Source: Hoyosella levis
GTDB lineage: Bacteria > Actinomycetota > Actinomycetes > Mycobacteriales > Mycobacteriaceae
Direction of reading: 5' to 3'
DNA length: 64,000 nt
NCBI RefSeq assembly: GCF_026008515.1
Contig: NZ_BQYM01000004.1
Coordinates: 186,001 to 250,000, forward strand
Shown: positions 1 to 10,981 of the stretch, in pieces
How the letters are laid out: every line of letters starts with the position of its first letter
Position numbering within the stretch: the stretch's first letter is position 1
Position numbers and translations under genes: made by a program
Notes under the pieces: generated by a model
Database searches by the model: none
What the model was told of the DNA's origin: nothing
The model's input: only the letters and a program-made list of their open reading frames with translations

Positions 1-1257
1 CGGCCACTTCACCGGCGGCGACGCGATGCGCACGTGGATCTCGAGAGCACCGGCCTCGCGGAGCATCCGCACGAGCGCGCGCTGCGTGTTGCCCCGCACG
101 ATGGAATCGTCGACCACCACGAGGCGCTTGCCACGGATCATGTCGCGCAGCGGGTTGAGCTTGAGGCGGATGCCGAGCTGGCGGATCGTCTGGGACGGCT
201 GGATGAAGGTGCGGCCAACGTAGGCGTTCTTCATCAGCCCCTGGCCGTACGGGATACCGGAGCCCTGCGCGTAGCCGACGGCGGCCGGGGTGCCGGACTC
301 GGGAACGGGGATCACCAGGTCCGCCACGGCGGGGTGCTCCTTGGCGAGCCGGCGCCCGATCTCCACGCGGGTGGCATGCACGGAGCGGCCCGAGATGGTG
401 CTATCGGGACGAGCGAGGTAGACGAACTCGAACACGCAGCCCTTGGGCTCGGGCTTCGCGAAGCGCATCGATCGCACGCCGTCAGCATCGATGGCGAGCA
501 GCTCGCCCGGCTCGATCTCGCGCACGTAGGAGGCACCGACGATGTCGAGCGCGGCGGTCTCGCTGGCCACGACCCAGCCGCGGTCCAGGCGGCCCAGGCA
601 GAGCGGGCGCACGCCATGCGGATCACGCGCGGCATACAGCGTGTTCTCATCCATGAAGGTCAGGCAGAACGCACCCTTCAGCTGCGGGAAGAGCTCCTTG
701 GCGGCCTGCTCGATAGTGGTGTCGGCGGCGGCGTGGGCGAGCAGCGCGCCGACGATGTCGGAGTCAGAGGTCGCGGCCTTGCGGCGGCGCCCGCCGAGCA
801 GGCCTGCCTCGCGCGCCTTCGCGGCGAGCTCCGCGGTGTTCACGAGGTTGCCGTTGTGGCCGAGGGCGATGCCCGTGCCGGCCGAGGTGGTGCGGAAGAT
901 CGGCTGCGCGTTCTCCCACGTCGTCGCGCCCGTGGTGGAGTACCGGCAGTGCCCGATAGCGACGTGCCCGCGCATGGCGATCAGCGTCTGCTCATCGAAC
1001 ACCTGGCTCACGAGGCCGAGATCCTTGAAAACCAGCACCTGGCGGCCGTCCCCAACAGCGATGCCCGCTGCCTCCTGGCCGCGGTGCTGCAGGGCGTACA
1101 GGCCGTAGTAGGTGAGCTTGGCGACATCCTCGCCCGGGGCCCAGACTCCAAAGACCCCGCATTCCTCGCGTGGCTCTTGTTCCTCCACGTCGAGCGCGGG
1201 CTGGTAAACGTCCGCATCAGGGTTCGTGGCGGTGTCGAGGCTAGGGTGGGTCGTCAC
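1..1257 (-). CDS. purF: Amidophosphoribosyltransferase PurF (3' end off the window)
   Basis: Catalyses the first committed step of de novo purine synthesis, making phosphoribosylamine from PRPP and glutamine. The visible 419 residues start at a GTG (MTTHPSLDT...). A propeptide precedes EECGVFG, whose Cys33 is the expected N-terminal nucleophile after processing. The Ntn glutaminase domain follows (LQHRGQEAAG, GHCRYSTTG, GHNGNL). The PRPP-binding loop VVVDDSIVRGNT lies near residues 380-391. Roughly the last 80-100 residues of a typical PurF are missing because the gene runs off the left edge. It is the last of four co-directional genes (purL, Abhydrolase_9 gene, CPBP/SCP gene, purF). Confidence 0.97.
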   Translation of the reverse strand, partial: MTTHPSLDTATNPDADVYQPALDVEEQEPREECGVFGVWAPGEDVAKLTYYGLYALQHRGQEAAGIAVGDGRQVLVFKDLGLVSQVFDEQTLIAMRGHVAIGHCRYSTTGATTWENAQPIFRTTSAGTGIALGHNGNLVNTAELAAKAREAGLLGGRRRKAATSDSDIVGALLAHAAADTTIEQAAKELFPQLKGAFCLTFMDENTLYAARDPHGVRPLCLGRLDRGWVVASETAALDIVGASYVREIEPGELLAIDADGVRSMRFAKPEPKGCVFEFVYLARPDSTISGRSVHATRVEIGRRLAKEHPAVADLVIPVPESGTPAAVGYAQGSGIPYGQGLMKNAYVGRTFIQPSQTIRQLGIRLKLNPLRDMIRGKRLVVVDDSIVRGNTQRALVRMLREAGALEIHVRIASPPVKWP

Positions 1258-1330
1258 AGCGCAGTGCTCCCTTGGCGAGGGGTCGGAACGATTCGAGTCT
1301 ACGGTCCGCGGCCGTGCTCGCGCGAACTTC

Positions 1331-1726
1331 TCACAGGGGCACGATCGGCATCCATCGGGTGATCTCGGTGGCGCGGGAGCCCGAGGCATCCCCTTGCCCG
1401 GCCGCGCACAACTGCTCCAGCGACGCCAGTCCGGTCGCCAGCAGCAGCCAGGAACGAGGGGTGAGCTCGACGACGTTGGGTGGCGTGCCCCGGGTGTGAC
1501 GCGGGCCCTCGATGCATTGGATCGCCACGTGGGGCGGTACGCGCACCTCCACGCTGTGCCCGGGCGCGCTCTGCTCGAGGGCGTGCGCGCATGCCCGCGC
1601 CGCGGCCGCTACCAGCGGCTTTGGCGGAGCCTCGGTGTGGTCGGGGTCGCGCAGCCAGTCGGCGACCGCGAGCACCGCCGCACGCACGTCCTCGGGCCGC
1701 GCGGGGGTGCTTCGTCCTCGTGCCAT
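1331..1726 (-). CDS. Internal start: sterol-carrier-family protein (Rv0807-like), 131 aa
   Basis: Within the CPBP/SCP frame an ATG at 1726 is preceded by AAGGGGCAGGAAC, a credible ribosome-binding site. The product would be MARGRSTPARPEDVRAAVLA... ending ITRWMPIVPL, 131 residues. In mycobacteria an Rv0807-type protein of about this size stands as a separate gene next to purF (family knowledge, not checked here). This suggests that the short product is made on its own, even though the upstream CPBP frame reads straight into it. Its function is unknown; lipid binding is only inferred from the family name. Confidence 0.55.
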   Translation of the reverse strand: MARGRSTPARPEDVRAAVLAVADWLRDPDHTEAPPKPLVAAAARACAHALEQSAPGHSVEVRVPPHVAIQCIEGPRHTRGTPPNVVELTPRSWLLLATGLASLEQLCAAGQGDASGSRATEITRWMPIVPL

Positions 1727-2416
1727 GTTCCTGCCCCTTGGGATCGCGTCCTGCTTGGCATCCACCATATGGGAGACAAGCGCGCCTCCGGCGTTCACGG
1801 CGTAGTGGACCACCGCGGGCGCGGCGACACTGCTGGTGGCAGATGTCAATGAGGTGAACACCACACCTCCGAGCATGGTCGCCAGCACCGTCGATCCCAC
1901 GGAGTGCCCCGCGGAGCGCGCTGGCGCGATATGCCATGCGCCGAAGGTGGCGGCACTAGCGAGCCGGGCCGGCCACCGCCCGTGCCGGGCCAGCGGCAGC
2001 GCGTCCCTCCAGAGGACGTCGAGCGCGGACCGGAACAGCAGTTCCTCGGCGAGCACGGTACCGATCGGGATGTGGAACAACGTCCATGCGGCGAGCGGTC
2101 CCATCGGTGGGGCGGGCCGCCCGGCCATTCGGCGGCGCGCCGCCAAGGCCCCAGCTGCTGCGGCGCAGGCAAGCGAGGGCATCAGGGCGACGCGGGCCCC
2201 GGCGGCCAATCCGGCACGGGCGTGGCCGGGATGCAGGCCCAGCGCCTTCCATCCGGTGCCGCTGCCCGCGCCATGCGCGATCGCCACGGCCGTCATCCCC
2301 ACAGCGGCGTGCGCGACGGTGCGGCCAGTCCAGGACCAATCGGTACGCGGGACGATCACATTGTTCCAGGCCAGTGCGGCACCGCTGGCGGACAGAGCAA
2401 GCACCATCCGTTTCAC
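1331..2416 (-). CDS. CPBP-family intramembrane protease fused in frame to a sterol-carrier-like domain
   Basis: A single open frame of 361 codons carries two units. Residues 1-230 are hydrophobic and have the CPBP (Abi/CAAX protease-like) motifs: EELLFR (E124, E125, R129), FGAWH (H162) and HYAVN (H204, N208). Residues 231-361, beginning MARGRSTPARPEDVR, resemble the sterol-carrier-family protein found next to purF in mycobacteria (Rv0807-like, from memory). The GTG start at 2416 overlaps the upstream stop as GTGA and has GAGGAGGGA 8 nt before it. An alternative ATG lies at 2407. No stop codon separates the two units, but a good internal start exists (see the separate entry), so one fused and one short product are both possible. 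Confidence 0.75.
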   Translation of the reverse strand: MKRMVLALSASGAALAWNNVIVPRTDWSWTGRTVAHAAVGMTAVAIAHGAGSGTGWKALGLHPGHARAGLAAGARVALMPSLACAAAAGALAARRRMAGRPAPPMGPLAAWTLFHIPIGTVLAEELLFRSALDVLWRDALPLARHGRWPARLASAATFGAWHIAPARSAGHSVGSTVLATMLGGVVFTSLTSATSSVAAPAVVHYAVNAGGALVSHMVDAKQDAIPRGRNMARGRSTPARPEDVRAAVLAVADWLRDPDHTEAPPKPLVAAAARACAHALEQSAPGHSVEVRVPPHVAIQCIEGPRHTRGTPPNVVELTPRSWLLLATGLASLEQLCAAGQGDASGSRATEITRWMPIVPL

Positions 2417-4206
2417 CCGACTGGTCCCTCCTCGCCGATCGGGCTCTGGCGGGGCAGCACGTACCGCGACAAGGTGTCCATGATCCTGTGCGCCTCCTCG
2501 GTTTCCGCGCTGGTCCAGTCGTCGGGCCGGGCGATCGCGAGCCAGCCGTCGAGGATGAGGTCGCCGTAGAGATGCCCATGCCCGTAGGGGATCCGTCCCG
2601 CGTTGACGAGATCGGAAGCGACCTGCCAGAAGGTGACGATGGGCCGCCATTGCATCGCTGGGGACACATCGTGCCCGCGGGGCTCGCGCAGCCAGTCGGG
2701 CCGCTGGAAGAGCAGGTCGGGCGACCACCACACCACGGGGTCGGTGGGGTGCTGGAGGTAGAGCACGCGGGGCTCGAGCCACGGGGCGGCCTCGAGCTCG
2801 TCCGCGGTGGGCAGGTCCTCCGGCTTGTTGGCGAAGCGTACGATCAAGCCCCCCGCGTAGGTGGGCCGGATCTCGGGGGAACCAGGATCACGGCGCTCGG
2901 TGACGGCCTGCCAGAGCCGGTTGGCGTTGACCGGGCCGACCCAGAGCGCCCCGGATGCTTTCTCCCGGAGGTCGGCGAGCCCGGTGAACGCTGCCTCGGA
3001 CCCGTAGGAGCCGAGGCTCTCCCCGTAGACATGCAGCTCGGGCCGGTCCTCGGGGTCGCGGCGGGACCATTCAGCGTGGACGGCATCGAAGAGCTTCTTG
3101 CCCGCTTCCTGAGCGATCTCGCGGTCGACGAGGAACGAGATCGCACTGGGCAGGTACGAGTACTGGATAGTGGCGAAGGCGGTGTCGCCGCGGTGGATGA
3201 GCTCGAGCGACTGGGCGGCCACCGGATTGATCCAGCCCGTACCGGTGGTGGTGGCGACGACGAGCACTTCCCTCTCGAACGCGCCAGTGCGCTCGAGCTC
3301 GTCGAGGGCAAGGTCGATGCGCTCGTCGATGCTGGGCGCGGAGTCGTTGCCCACGTACACGCGGATGGGCTCCTCGGCAGGCTCGCCGGTGGCCCGCTCG
3401 AGCTCGGCGGCCCGCAGCCCGCGCGAGACGAAGCGGCGCCCTTGCAGGCCGAGAGTCTCCCAGTCGGCGAGCGACGCCGGGCTGCCGGAGCGCTCCGGCT
3501 CGATCGGCTGGACAACGGTGTCCTCGATCTCAGCGTTCTGCACGGAGAACACCGAGTTGGCGGCGATGACCATGCCGCGGATGAGCACACCATCGACGAG
3601 AGTAATGATCAGCGCCGAGACGAGGATGATTCCCAGTGCATCGACGACCGGCCTGGGCAGGCGCAGGAGCTTGCGCAGGGCGTGGCCGACGAGCCGCACG
3701 AGAACGCGGACCAGGCGGACCACGAGGATGATGCCCAGCGCGATTGCGACCGCGGAGAGGCCGGCGCGAAGGTGGGAGGTGCCCGAGGGCGGATCCATGC
3801 CGATGAGCTCGCGGATCTGGCGCTGCCACTCGGCGGACGCGATCACAGCGGTGACCATCAGGAACAGCGTCACCGCGGTGGTGATCCCCCGGAGCGCCCA
3901 CCTCCCCCGGCGTGGCAGCGGGGGCAGCTCGAGCAGTGGCTGCACCACTGATCGCGCGAACCAGGCGACGATCACTCCAGTGCCGTATCCAGCGGCCAGG
4001 CTGATGCCGGATACCAGGCCCTGGTAGGTCCATTCCCGGGGCAGCAGGGATGGAGTCATCGACCAGGCGAAGAACATCCCGGCGAACGCAAGACCCACGA
4101 GGTCGAGGCGCAGCAGCAGCCAGGCCCGGCGCACCGGCTCGGGCGTCCGTCGCGCGATCTCGTCAAGGAGCTCGGCGGGCGCGCGGGGAGGAGATGCGCT
4201 GGTCAC
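2413..4206 (-). CDS. Membrane-anchored alpha/beta-hydrolase of the Abhydrolase_9 (COG4425) family
   Basis: A 597-residue protein of unknown substrate. The first ~230 residues contain several membrane segments (around residues 37-52, 66-85, 107-123, 150-172 and 189-205), matching the N-terminal membrane domain of the family. The C-terminal half is the hydrolase domain. LHVYGESLGSYG carries the nucleophile elbow G-E-S-L-G (Ser397), and DPVVWW and GHGHLYGD near the C-terminus may supply the acid and histidine. The next gene overlaps its stop as GTGA, so the two are probably translated together. It lies between purL and purF, but nothing links it to purines. Confidence 0.8.
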   Translation of the reverse strand: MTSASPPRAPAELLDEIARRTPEPVRRAWLLLRLDLVGLAFAGMFFAWSMTPSLLPREWTYQGLVSGISLAAGYGTGVIVAWFARSVVQPLLELPPLPRRGRWALRGITTAVTLFLMVTAVIASAEWQRQIRELIGMDPPSGTSHLRAGLSAVAIALGIILVVRLVRVLVRLVGHALRKLLRLPRPVVDALGIILVSALIITLVDGVLIRGMVIAANSVFSVQNAEIEDTVVQPIEPERSGSPASLADWETLGLQGRRFVSRGLRAAELERATGEPAEEPIRVYVGNDSAPSIDERIDLALDELERTGAFEREVLVVATTTGTGWINPVAAQSLELIHRGDTAFATIQYSYLPSAISFLVDREIAQEAGKKLFDAVHAEWSRRDPEDRPELHVYGESLGSYGSEAAFTGLADLREKASGALWVGPVNANRLWQAVTERRDPGSPEIRPTYAGGLIVRFANKPEDLPTADELEAAPWLEPRVLYLQHPTDPVVWWSPDLLFQRPDWLREPRGHDVSPAMQWRPIVTFWQVASDLVNAGRIPYGHGHLYGDLILDGWLAIARPDDWTSAETEEAHRIMDTLSRYVLPRQSPIGEEGPVG

Positions 4207-4234
4207 GCATCACCTCCCCGTCGCGGTCCGCTCG

Positions 4235-4256
4235 CCCGGGCCGTGGTGGGCCCGGG
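4235..4256 (-). terminator. GC-rich hairpin after purL
   Basis: CCCGGGCC (4235-4242) and GGCCCGGG (4249-4256) form an 8-bp stem around a 6-nt loop in the 73-bp gap between the purL stop and the next start. No T-run follows on the minus strand, so it may attenuate rather than terminate. Confidence 0.35.
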
Positions 4257-4279
4257 AAATGACTCAGGCTGGCACCGGC

Positions 4280-6622
4280 TCAGGCAGTGGTGTGCCCGAA
4301 CAGCCGGGGCAGGGTGCCGCCACGATGCTCGGCGAGCTCGCTGAGCGTGAACGCGCCCACGCCCTGCAGCTCGACCTCGTCCGAGCCGTTGACGACGACA
4401 CCGATGCGCTGCCACGGCATGCCGCGCATGGTGCACATCGAGGTGAAGCGGGGCTCCTCGGTGCGGGGCACGGCCACGAGGACGCGTCCCGTCGATTCGG
4501 AGAACAGCTGCACGAACGGGTCCGCGTCCTCGGCGAGCACGATGCGGCAGCCTGTCTCGGAGGCGAGCGCCATCTCGATGACGGCCTGCGCGAGACCGCC
4601 CTCGGACAGATCGTGCGCTCCGTTGATGAGGCCGTCGCGGCTCGACGCGACCATGATGTCGCCGAGCAGCCGCTCATGCTCGAGGTCGACCTGGGGCGGC
4701 ACTCCCCCGAGGTGATCGTGCGCGACCTGTGCCCATACGGAGCCGTCGAGCTCGTCGCGGGTCTCGCCGAGCAGGATGAGCGATTCACCGTCGTCGATGC
4801 CAAACGATTGCGGCGTGCGGCGGTGCACATCGTCGATCGTGCCGAGCACGCCCACCACGGGCGTGGGCAGGATGGCCTGGCTGCCGGTCTGGTTGTAGAA
4901 GCTGACGTTGCCACCGGTGACGGGGATGCCGAGGGTGGCGCAGCCGTCCGCGAGGCCGCGCACGGCCTGCTGGAACTGCCACATCACGGCCGGGTCCTCG
5001 GGCGAGCCGAAGTTCAGGCAGTTCGTCACGGCCTTCGGCGTCGCACCGGTGGCCGCGACATTGCGGTACGCCTCGGCGAGCGCGAGCTGCGCGCCCCGGT
5101 ACGGGTCGAGCCTGGTGTAGTGGCCGTTGCAGTCGGTGGCCAGGGCGATGCCCCGGCCGGTCTCCTCGTCGATGCGGATCACTCCTGCATCGGCATGCTC
5201 GGCGAGCACGGTGTTGCCCCGCACGTAGCGGTCGTACTGCTCGGTGATCCAGGCGCGGCTGCACAGCTGCGGCGAGGAGATCATCGCGATGATCGTCTCG
5301 CGCAGCTCCTCGGGAGTGGCGGGGCGCGCCAGTCCCGCGGTGGGGCTGGCGACCAGCGCGTCCTGGTCGGCGGGGCGGGCCAGCGGGCGCTCGTACACCG
5401 GGCCCTCGTCGGCAAGGCTCTTGGGCGGCGCATCAACCACGGTCTCGCCATGCCAGGTGATGACGAGGTGCTCGCCGTCGGTGACCTCGCCGATATCGGT
5501 GGCGATGACATCCCACTTGCGGCACACGTCCATGAAGGCATCGACGTTGTCCGGGGTGACCACGGCGCACATGCGCTCCTGCGATTCCGAGGACAGCACC
5601 TCGGCGGCGGTCATGTTCGCGGCCCGCAGCGGCACCTTGTCGAGCTCGATGTGCATGCCGCCATCGCCGGCCGCGGCGAGCTCGGAGGTCGCGCAGCTCA
5701 GGCCGGCGCCACCGAGATCCTGGATGCCCACCACGAGGCCCTTGTGGTAGAGCTCGAGGGTGCACTCGATGAGGACCTTCTCGGTGAACGGGTCGCCCAC
5801 CTGCACCGAGGGCAGCTTCTTGCGGCCGCCGCCGGACTCGTCGCCATCAAAGGTCTCCGAGGCCAGCACGGACACACCACCGATGCCGTCGAGGCCCGTG
5901 CGGGCGCCGTACAGGATGATCTTGTTGCCCGCTCCCGACGCGAACGCCAGGTGCAGGTCCTCCACGCGCATCACGCCCGCGCACAAGGCATTGACCAGCG
6001 GGTTGCCCTGGTAGGACGCGTCGAAGACGGTCTCGCCGCCGATGTTGGGCAGGCCGAGGGAGTTTCCGTATCCCCCCACTCCGCGCACCACGCCGTCGAC
6101 GACGCGCCGCGTGTCCGGATGGTCCACCGCGCCGAAGCGGAGCTGATCCATCACTGCGATCGGTCGCGCGCCCATCGCCAGGATGTCGCGCACGATGCCG
6201 CCCACACCGGTGGCCGCGCCCTGGTAGGGCTCGACGTAGGAGGGGTGGTTGTGGCTCTCCACCTTGAACGTGACGGCCCAGCCGTCACCGATATCGACCA
6301 CGCCGGCGTTCTCGCCGATGCCGGCGAGCATCGATTCCTTCATCTCCTCGGTGGTGGTCTCCCCGAAGTAGCGCAGGTGCACCTTGGAGGACTTGTAGGA
6401 GCAGTGCTCGCTCCACATCACCGAGTACATCGCGAGCTCGGCATCAGTGGGGCGACGGCCGAGGATCTCGCGGATCCGCGTGTACTCATCGTCCTTGAGC
6501 CCCAGCTCCCGGTATGGCTGGGGGATGTCCGGGGTCGCCCCGGCGCGAGAGACCGTATCGATACGGGCCTGCTGCGGCTCGGCGGTGACGGAATCGGAGG
6601 CAGACTGTGCTGGTGACGACAC
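4280..6622 (-). CDS. purL: Phosphoribosylformylglycinamidine synthase subunit PurL
   Basis: The synthetase subunit of the PurSQL complex, which converts FGAR to FGAM with ATP and ammonia delivered by PurQ. The 780-residue product has the small-PurL size typical of PurSQL organisms. It shows [59 protein letters not shown] and [11 protein letters not shown]. The GTG at 6622 is chosen because GAAAGGA lies 11 nt upstream and it removes a low-quality N-terminal extension; the frame itself is open to 6763. Its partners purQ and purS lie about 7 kb away on the same strand. Confidence 0.96.
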   Translation of the reverse strand: MSSPAQSASDSVTAEPQQARIDTVSRAGATPDIPQPYRELGLKDDEYTRIREILGRRPTDAELAMYSVMWSEHCSYKSSKVHLRYFGETTTEEMKESMLAGIGENAGVVDIGDGWAVTFKVESHNHPSYVEPYQGAATGVGGIVRDILAMGARPIAVMDQLRFGAVDHPDTRRVVDGVVRGVGGYGNSLGLPNIGGETVFDASYQGNPLVNALCAGVMRVEDLHLAFASGAGNKIILYGARTGLDGIGGVSVLASETFDGDESGGGRKKLPSVQVGDPFTEKVLIECTLELYHKGLVVGIQDLGGAGLSCATSELAAAGDGGMHIELDKVPLRAANMTAAEVLSSESQERMCAVVTPDNVDAFMDVCRKWDVIATDIGEVTDGEHLVITWHGETVVDAPPKSLADEGPVYERPLARPADQDALVASPTAGLARPATPEELRETIIAMISSPQLCSRAWITEQYDRYVRGNTVLAEHADAGVIRIDEETGRGIALATDCNGHYTRLDPYRGAQLALAEAYRNVAATGATPKAVTNCLNFGSPEDPAVMWQFQQAVRGLADGCATLGIPVTGGNVSFYNQTGSQAILPTPVVGVLGTIDDVHRRTPQSFGIDDGESLILLGETRDELDGSVWAQVAHDHLGGVPPQVDLEHERLLGDIMVASSRDGLINGAHDLSEGGLAQAVIEMALASETGCRIVLAEDADPFVQLFSESTGRVLVAVPRTEEPRFTSMCTMRGMPWQRIGVVVNGSDEVELQGVGAFTLSELAEHRGGTLPRLFGHTTA

Positions 6623-6788
6623 GGAGGCTGGGGTCCTTTCGACGCGGTGGCCCGCCGTCGCGGAGTCTGGCGGCGTGCCACCGAGGAGTCTACCGTGATC
6701 ACCGCGGCACGCCGGAATCGCGTGATGAGCTGGAATCCCGGAGCGGAACAGGGCCCAGTGCACGCGCCGCGCGTGTCAGGATGTGGAC

Positions 6789-7745
6789 ATGCGCGGCGAT
6801 CCCGACATGGCCCCGGCCCGCACGCCCGTTGCCCTGATCGCGGCGACCGGCCTGTCCTGCGGCACGGTCATCCATGCGTTGCGCCATCCGGCCCCGTCGG
6901 GAGGGCCCCTGCTGCCCTACCAGTGGACCGCCGTCATGCTCGCCCTGGTGCTGCTCGCGGCGATCGTGATCACCGCGCTAGCGATGCTGTTCGTGTGGCG
7001 GCACCCGCCAGGGCGTCCGCCACCGCTGCCTGCCGCGCCGATGCGGCGATTCGCCCGCTCCCCGGGGCGCGCTCCCGCCGCCCGGCGCGTCGCGGCGTGG
7101 TTCGCGCTCGCCGCGGTGCTGGCCACGGGGGCGCTCCTGTTCCTGCGCCAGCCGTCCGCCACCATCCGGATCGCACCGCCCGGGACCACCGAACCCACTG
7201 CGCCTCCCCCGGACGAGGCTCCTGGCGCGGGGGGCCAATTGCCTGATGCCGCGACCGAGCCAGGACTAGGGGTGTGGCTCCTCGTCGGCATGGCTGTGCT
7301 GCTCGCGCTGCTCGTAGTAGGCATGGGGCTGGTCCTGCGCCTGCCACGCGGCAACGTCATCATCGAGCCCGCGACGACGCAACCTTCCCCGATCGATCGC
7401 GGTTCTTCCTTGCGCGCCGCGACGGAGCAAGGGCTCGTCGCGATCGGCCAGTCCACCGACAACCCGCGCGCGGCGATCATCGCCTGCTACGCCGCGATGG
7501 AACAAGCACTGCGCGACGCGCAGGATGCGTCGCCACGCGAGTCCGACACCCCCCGCGAGGTCATCCAGCGTGCCTCGCGGCGCGGCTACCTGAGCGAGGA
7601 GCCCGCCACGGTGCTCGTCGACCTGTTCACCGAGGCCCGCTTCAGCCAGCACCCCATGACCCGCGAGGACCAGCAGTCCGCCGCCGCAGCATTGTCGAGC
7701 ATGCTCGCCGACCTGAGGAGGACATTATCCGCGCCCTCGTCCTGA
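6789..7745 (+). CDS. DUF4129-domain membrane protein
   Basis: First gene of a five-gene DUF4129/small protein/MoxR/DUF58/small protein operon. The 318-residue product has membrane segments near residues 11-26, 40-65, 100-115 and 155-180. A cytosolic C-terminal DUF4129-like region (ACYAAMEQALRDAQ...TPREVIQRASRRG...LTEARFSQHPM) follows. In related organisms this domain accompanies MoxR ATPases and DUF58 proteins; the biochemical role is unknown. ATG 6789 is preferred over GTG 6783 because AGGA lies 7 nt before it. Confidence 0.75.
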   Translation: MRGDPDMAPARTPVALIAATGLSCGTVIHALRHPAPSGGPLLPYQWTAVMLALVLLAAIVITALAMLFVWRHPPGRPPPLPAAPMRRFARSPGRAPAARRVAAWFALAAVLATGALLFLRQPSATIRIAPPGTTEPTAPPPDEAPGAGGQLPDAATEPGLGVWLLVGMAVLLALLVVGMGLVLRLPRGNVIIEPATTQPSPIDRGSSLRAATEQGLVAIGQSTDNPRAAIIACYAAMEQALRDAQDASPRESDTPREVIQRASRRGYLSEEPATVLVDLFTEARFSQHPMTREDQQSAAAALSSMLADLRRTLSAPSS

Positions 7746-8226
7746 CCGGGATCGCCTCGGTCGCCGCGGCCCAGCTTCTCGCCGCCCTGCTGGGCCGCCA
7801 CGACCTGCTGCTCTCGGTGCCATCCCTGATCGTGGCTTGCCTCTTCCTGGCCCTGCTCTACCACATCCTCATGCTGGACACCGACGCCCCGGAGGCCAGC
7901 GCCGAGGTCGATGCACAGGCCGCCGCGCGCGGCCTGCTCGACCGCTGGCTCGCCCGGGCCCGGTTCACCGCCGAATGGGCCGACGGCACCGAGCAGGAAT
8001 GGAACCTGCACCTGCGCCCCATGCTCGCCCGCGAGTTCGAGGAATCGTTCCACCTCCACGCACAGCGTGATCCCGACACCTACACCAGCACCGGGCTCGC
8101 GCTGTTCGGCAGCACGCTCTGGCCCTGGGTAGACCCGCGCGAGGTAGCGCCCGCCCGGCAAGCAGCAGCCCGGCCCAGCCCGGGACGCGCCGCCCTCACC
8201 GAGATCCTCTCCCGATTGGAACGCAG

Positions 8227-8230
<4 letters not shown>
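7742..8230 (+). CDS. Small membrane protein of the MoxR operon, non-standard start codon
   Basis: A 162-residue reading frame beginning LTGIASVAAAQLLAALL, with two membrane segments in the first ~45 residues (second: VPSLIVACLFLALLYHILM) and a soluble tail ending ALTEILSRLERS. No ATG, GTG or TTG lies near the expected start. The best options are a CTG at 7742 forming a CTGA overlap with the DUF4129 stop, or ATC at 7727 just after GAGGAGGAC (7715-7723). Its place between DUF4129 and MoxR genes is as in related operons. No function is known. Confidence 0.6.
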
Positions 8231-9209
<979 letters not shown>

Positions 9210-9210
<1 letters not shown>

Positions 9211-10457
9211 TGCACGCCCTCCGCTGGCAGCCCTCGACGCTGCTCCTCGCGATCGCCGGATGCGGCGCGCTCGCGCTGTCGGCGGCGCTGCTGTCGGGCG
9301 CCTGGGCCCTGGCACTGTTCGCGGCGCCCTTCCTCGGGGCGCTCCTTGCCACGCCGTCCCGCGCGGGCCCCATCGCTCGCGCGGTGACCGCGCCGCCCGA
9401 GGGCGCTCCCCACCGCCTGTTCGAGGACGAGACCGTGACGCTCGAGCATGCGATCAGCCTCGACGGGGCCGGATCGCTCCATGTCCAGCCGCTCCCCCTC
9501 CCCGGCCTCGATGTCGAGCCGACCGCGGAGCCCCAGCAGGTCACCGCGACCGCTTCCCGGTGGGGCAACTATCCGATCGGCCTCTCCTGCCTGGTGATCG
9601 CGCCTCACGGGTTGTGGGCGGCCGAGTGCGCCGTGCCCATCGGCAGGCTGCATGTGTATCCGCTCGCCCCGCCGCAGCCGGTCGCCCTGCCGAGGGTCCC
9701 CCTGCCGGATCGCATCGGCACGCATCTGACGCGCCGCCGGGGCTCGGGCATCGAGTTCGCCGATACGCGCGCGCACCAGCCCGGCGATCCGTTGCACGCG
9801 ATCAACTGGAAGGCCAGCGCCCGCGCGGGCAGGCTGTACATCAACGAGCGCTTCACCGACCGCGCCGCGGATATCGTCGCGCTGATCGACACCTATCCGC
9901 ATGCGCCCGGCCCGGCCAGCGCGAGCCTCGACAGGTCCGTGCGCGGGGCTACCCAGATCACCGGATCAGCGTTGCAGCGCGGCGACCGGGCCGGGGTCAC
10001 CACGCTGGGCTCCCGCGCCCACTGGATCACCGCCGAGCAGGGCCGCACGCAGTTCTATCGCATCATCGATGTCGTGATCGGCGCGGGCTCGGATGCTCTC
10101 GCCGTGCCTGGCACCCTCGCGCCGCTTGATGCGCTGCCGCCTGGCGCGATTGCGATCGCGTTCTCGCCCCTGCTCGAGTCACAGTTCTCGCTGGCGATGA
10201 TGGAGCTGCGCCGCCGCGGCCACCCCGTGGTGCTCGTCGATGTGCTGGCGGGCACGCTGCCGTTCGAGGAGCCCGTCGAGCCGCTCACCGAGCAACTGTG
10301 GCGGCTCGAGCGGCGCAAGCTTGCCCGTGACCTCGAGTCGGTGGGTGTTCAAGTGGTGGCCTGGAACGCGAGCGACAATGACGGCGCTGACCTGCAGCAG
10401 GCATTCCGGTTGCTGCATCGAACGACGCGGGACAGCGGCCAGGGCAGGCGACGATGA
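9210..10457 (+). CDS. DUF58-domain protein, MoxR partner
   Basis: A 415-residue protein with two N-terminal membrane segments (about residues 11-30 and 31-47). The DUF58 signature GSGIEFADTRAHQPGDPLHAINWKASAR occupies residues 178-205, and a vWA-like C-terminal region follows (IVALIDTYP, GDRAGVTTLG). DUF58 proteins are regularly encoded beside MoxR ATPases and are thought to act with them at the membrane. It starts at the ATG overlapping the moxR stop, and its own stop overlaps the next ATG (ATGA). Confidence 0.88.
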
Positions 10458-10981
10458 TCCGTAGCGCCCTGATCGTCGCCGTGCCAGGCTGGGTGGCGAT
10501 CGCTGCCACGGGGTTGCTGGCGCTCCACGACGCGACAGCAGCCGGAGCCACCCGGTCGGCGCTGGGCATCGGCGTGGCGCTCGCAGGTGTCGTCTCCGCC
10601 CTGGTGGCGAGCCATCCGCGCTGGGGCGGGGCGAGCGCGCTCACGACGGTAGGGGTCGCGATAGTCCTGCTCGCGCTGTCCGGGACCGCTCCGCCGCTGG
10701 CGGGCACCGGCCTGATCGTCCTCGGCTCGTGGGCGGCGCTGCTGCATGTGATCGCCGGATGGTGCGCGCGCCATGGCATCGCAGCCGGTCCCCTGCTGCG
10801 CCAGCTCGCACCTCCCGCCGCCGCGGTGACCGTGCTGGCCACCGCCGGCACCGTGGTGCCACTGCTCTCCCCGTGGATGGTCGTGCTCGCTGCCCCGGCC
10901 GCGATCGCGGCCATGGGCATCGCGGCAATGCGAGCGACACGGTTCCCGGGAGCCGGGAGGGCTAGCGCGCCGGGGCGATGA
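10454..10981 (+). CDS. Small integral membrane protein, last gene of the MoxR operon
   Basis: A 175-residue hydrophobic protein with about five membrane segments and no recognisable catalytic motif. It begins MIRSALIVAVPGWVAIA and ends GAGRASAPGR. The start overlaps the DUF58 stop (ATGA). Its 3' end overlaps the convergent acyltransferase gene by 20 bp. The function is unknown; context suggests a component of the MoxR/DUF58/DUF4129 system. Confidence 0.7.
   Translation: MIRSALIVAVPGWVAIAATGLLALHDATAAGATRSALGIGVALAGVVSALVASHPRWGGASALTTVGVAIVLLALSGTAPPLAGTGLIVLGSWAALLHVIAGWCARHGIAAGPLLRQLAPPAAAVTVLATAGTVVPLLSPWMVVLAAPAAIAAMGIAAMRATRFPGAGRASAPGR

Noticed and set aside
34-1362. 442-codon plus-strand frame
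   Set aside because: It is the antisense shadow of purF, whose minus-strand frame has all family motifs.
2086-3951. 621-codon plus-strand frame, compositionally odd
   Set aside because: Opposite the Abhydrolase_9 gene, which has a clear GESLG motif; high GC keeps the antisense frame open.
4259-6616. 785-codon plus-strand frame
   Set aside because: Antisense to purL; the sequence is low-information and PurL motifs are complete on the other strand.
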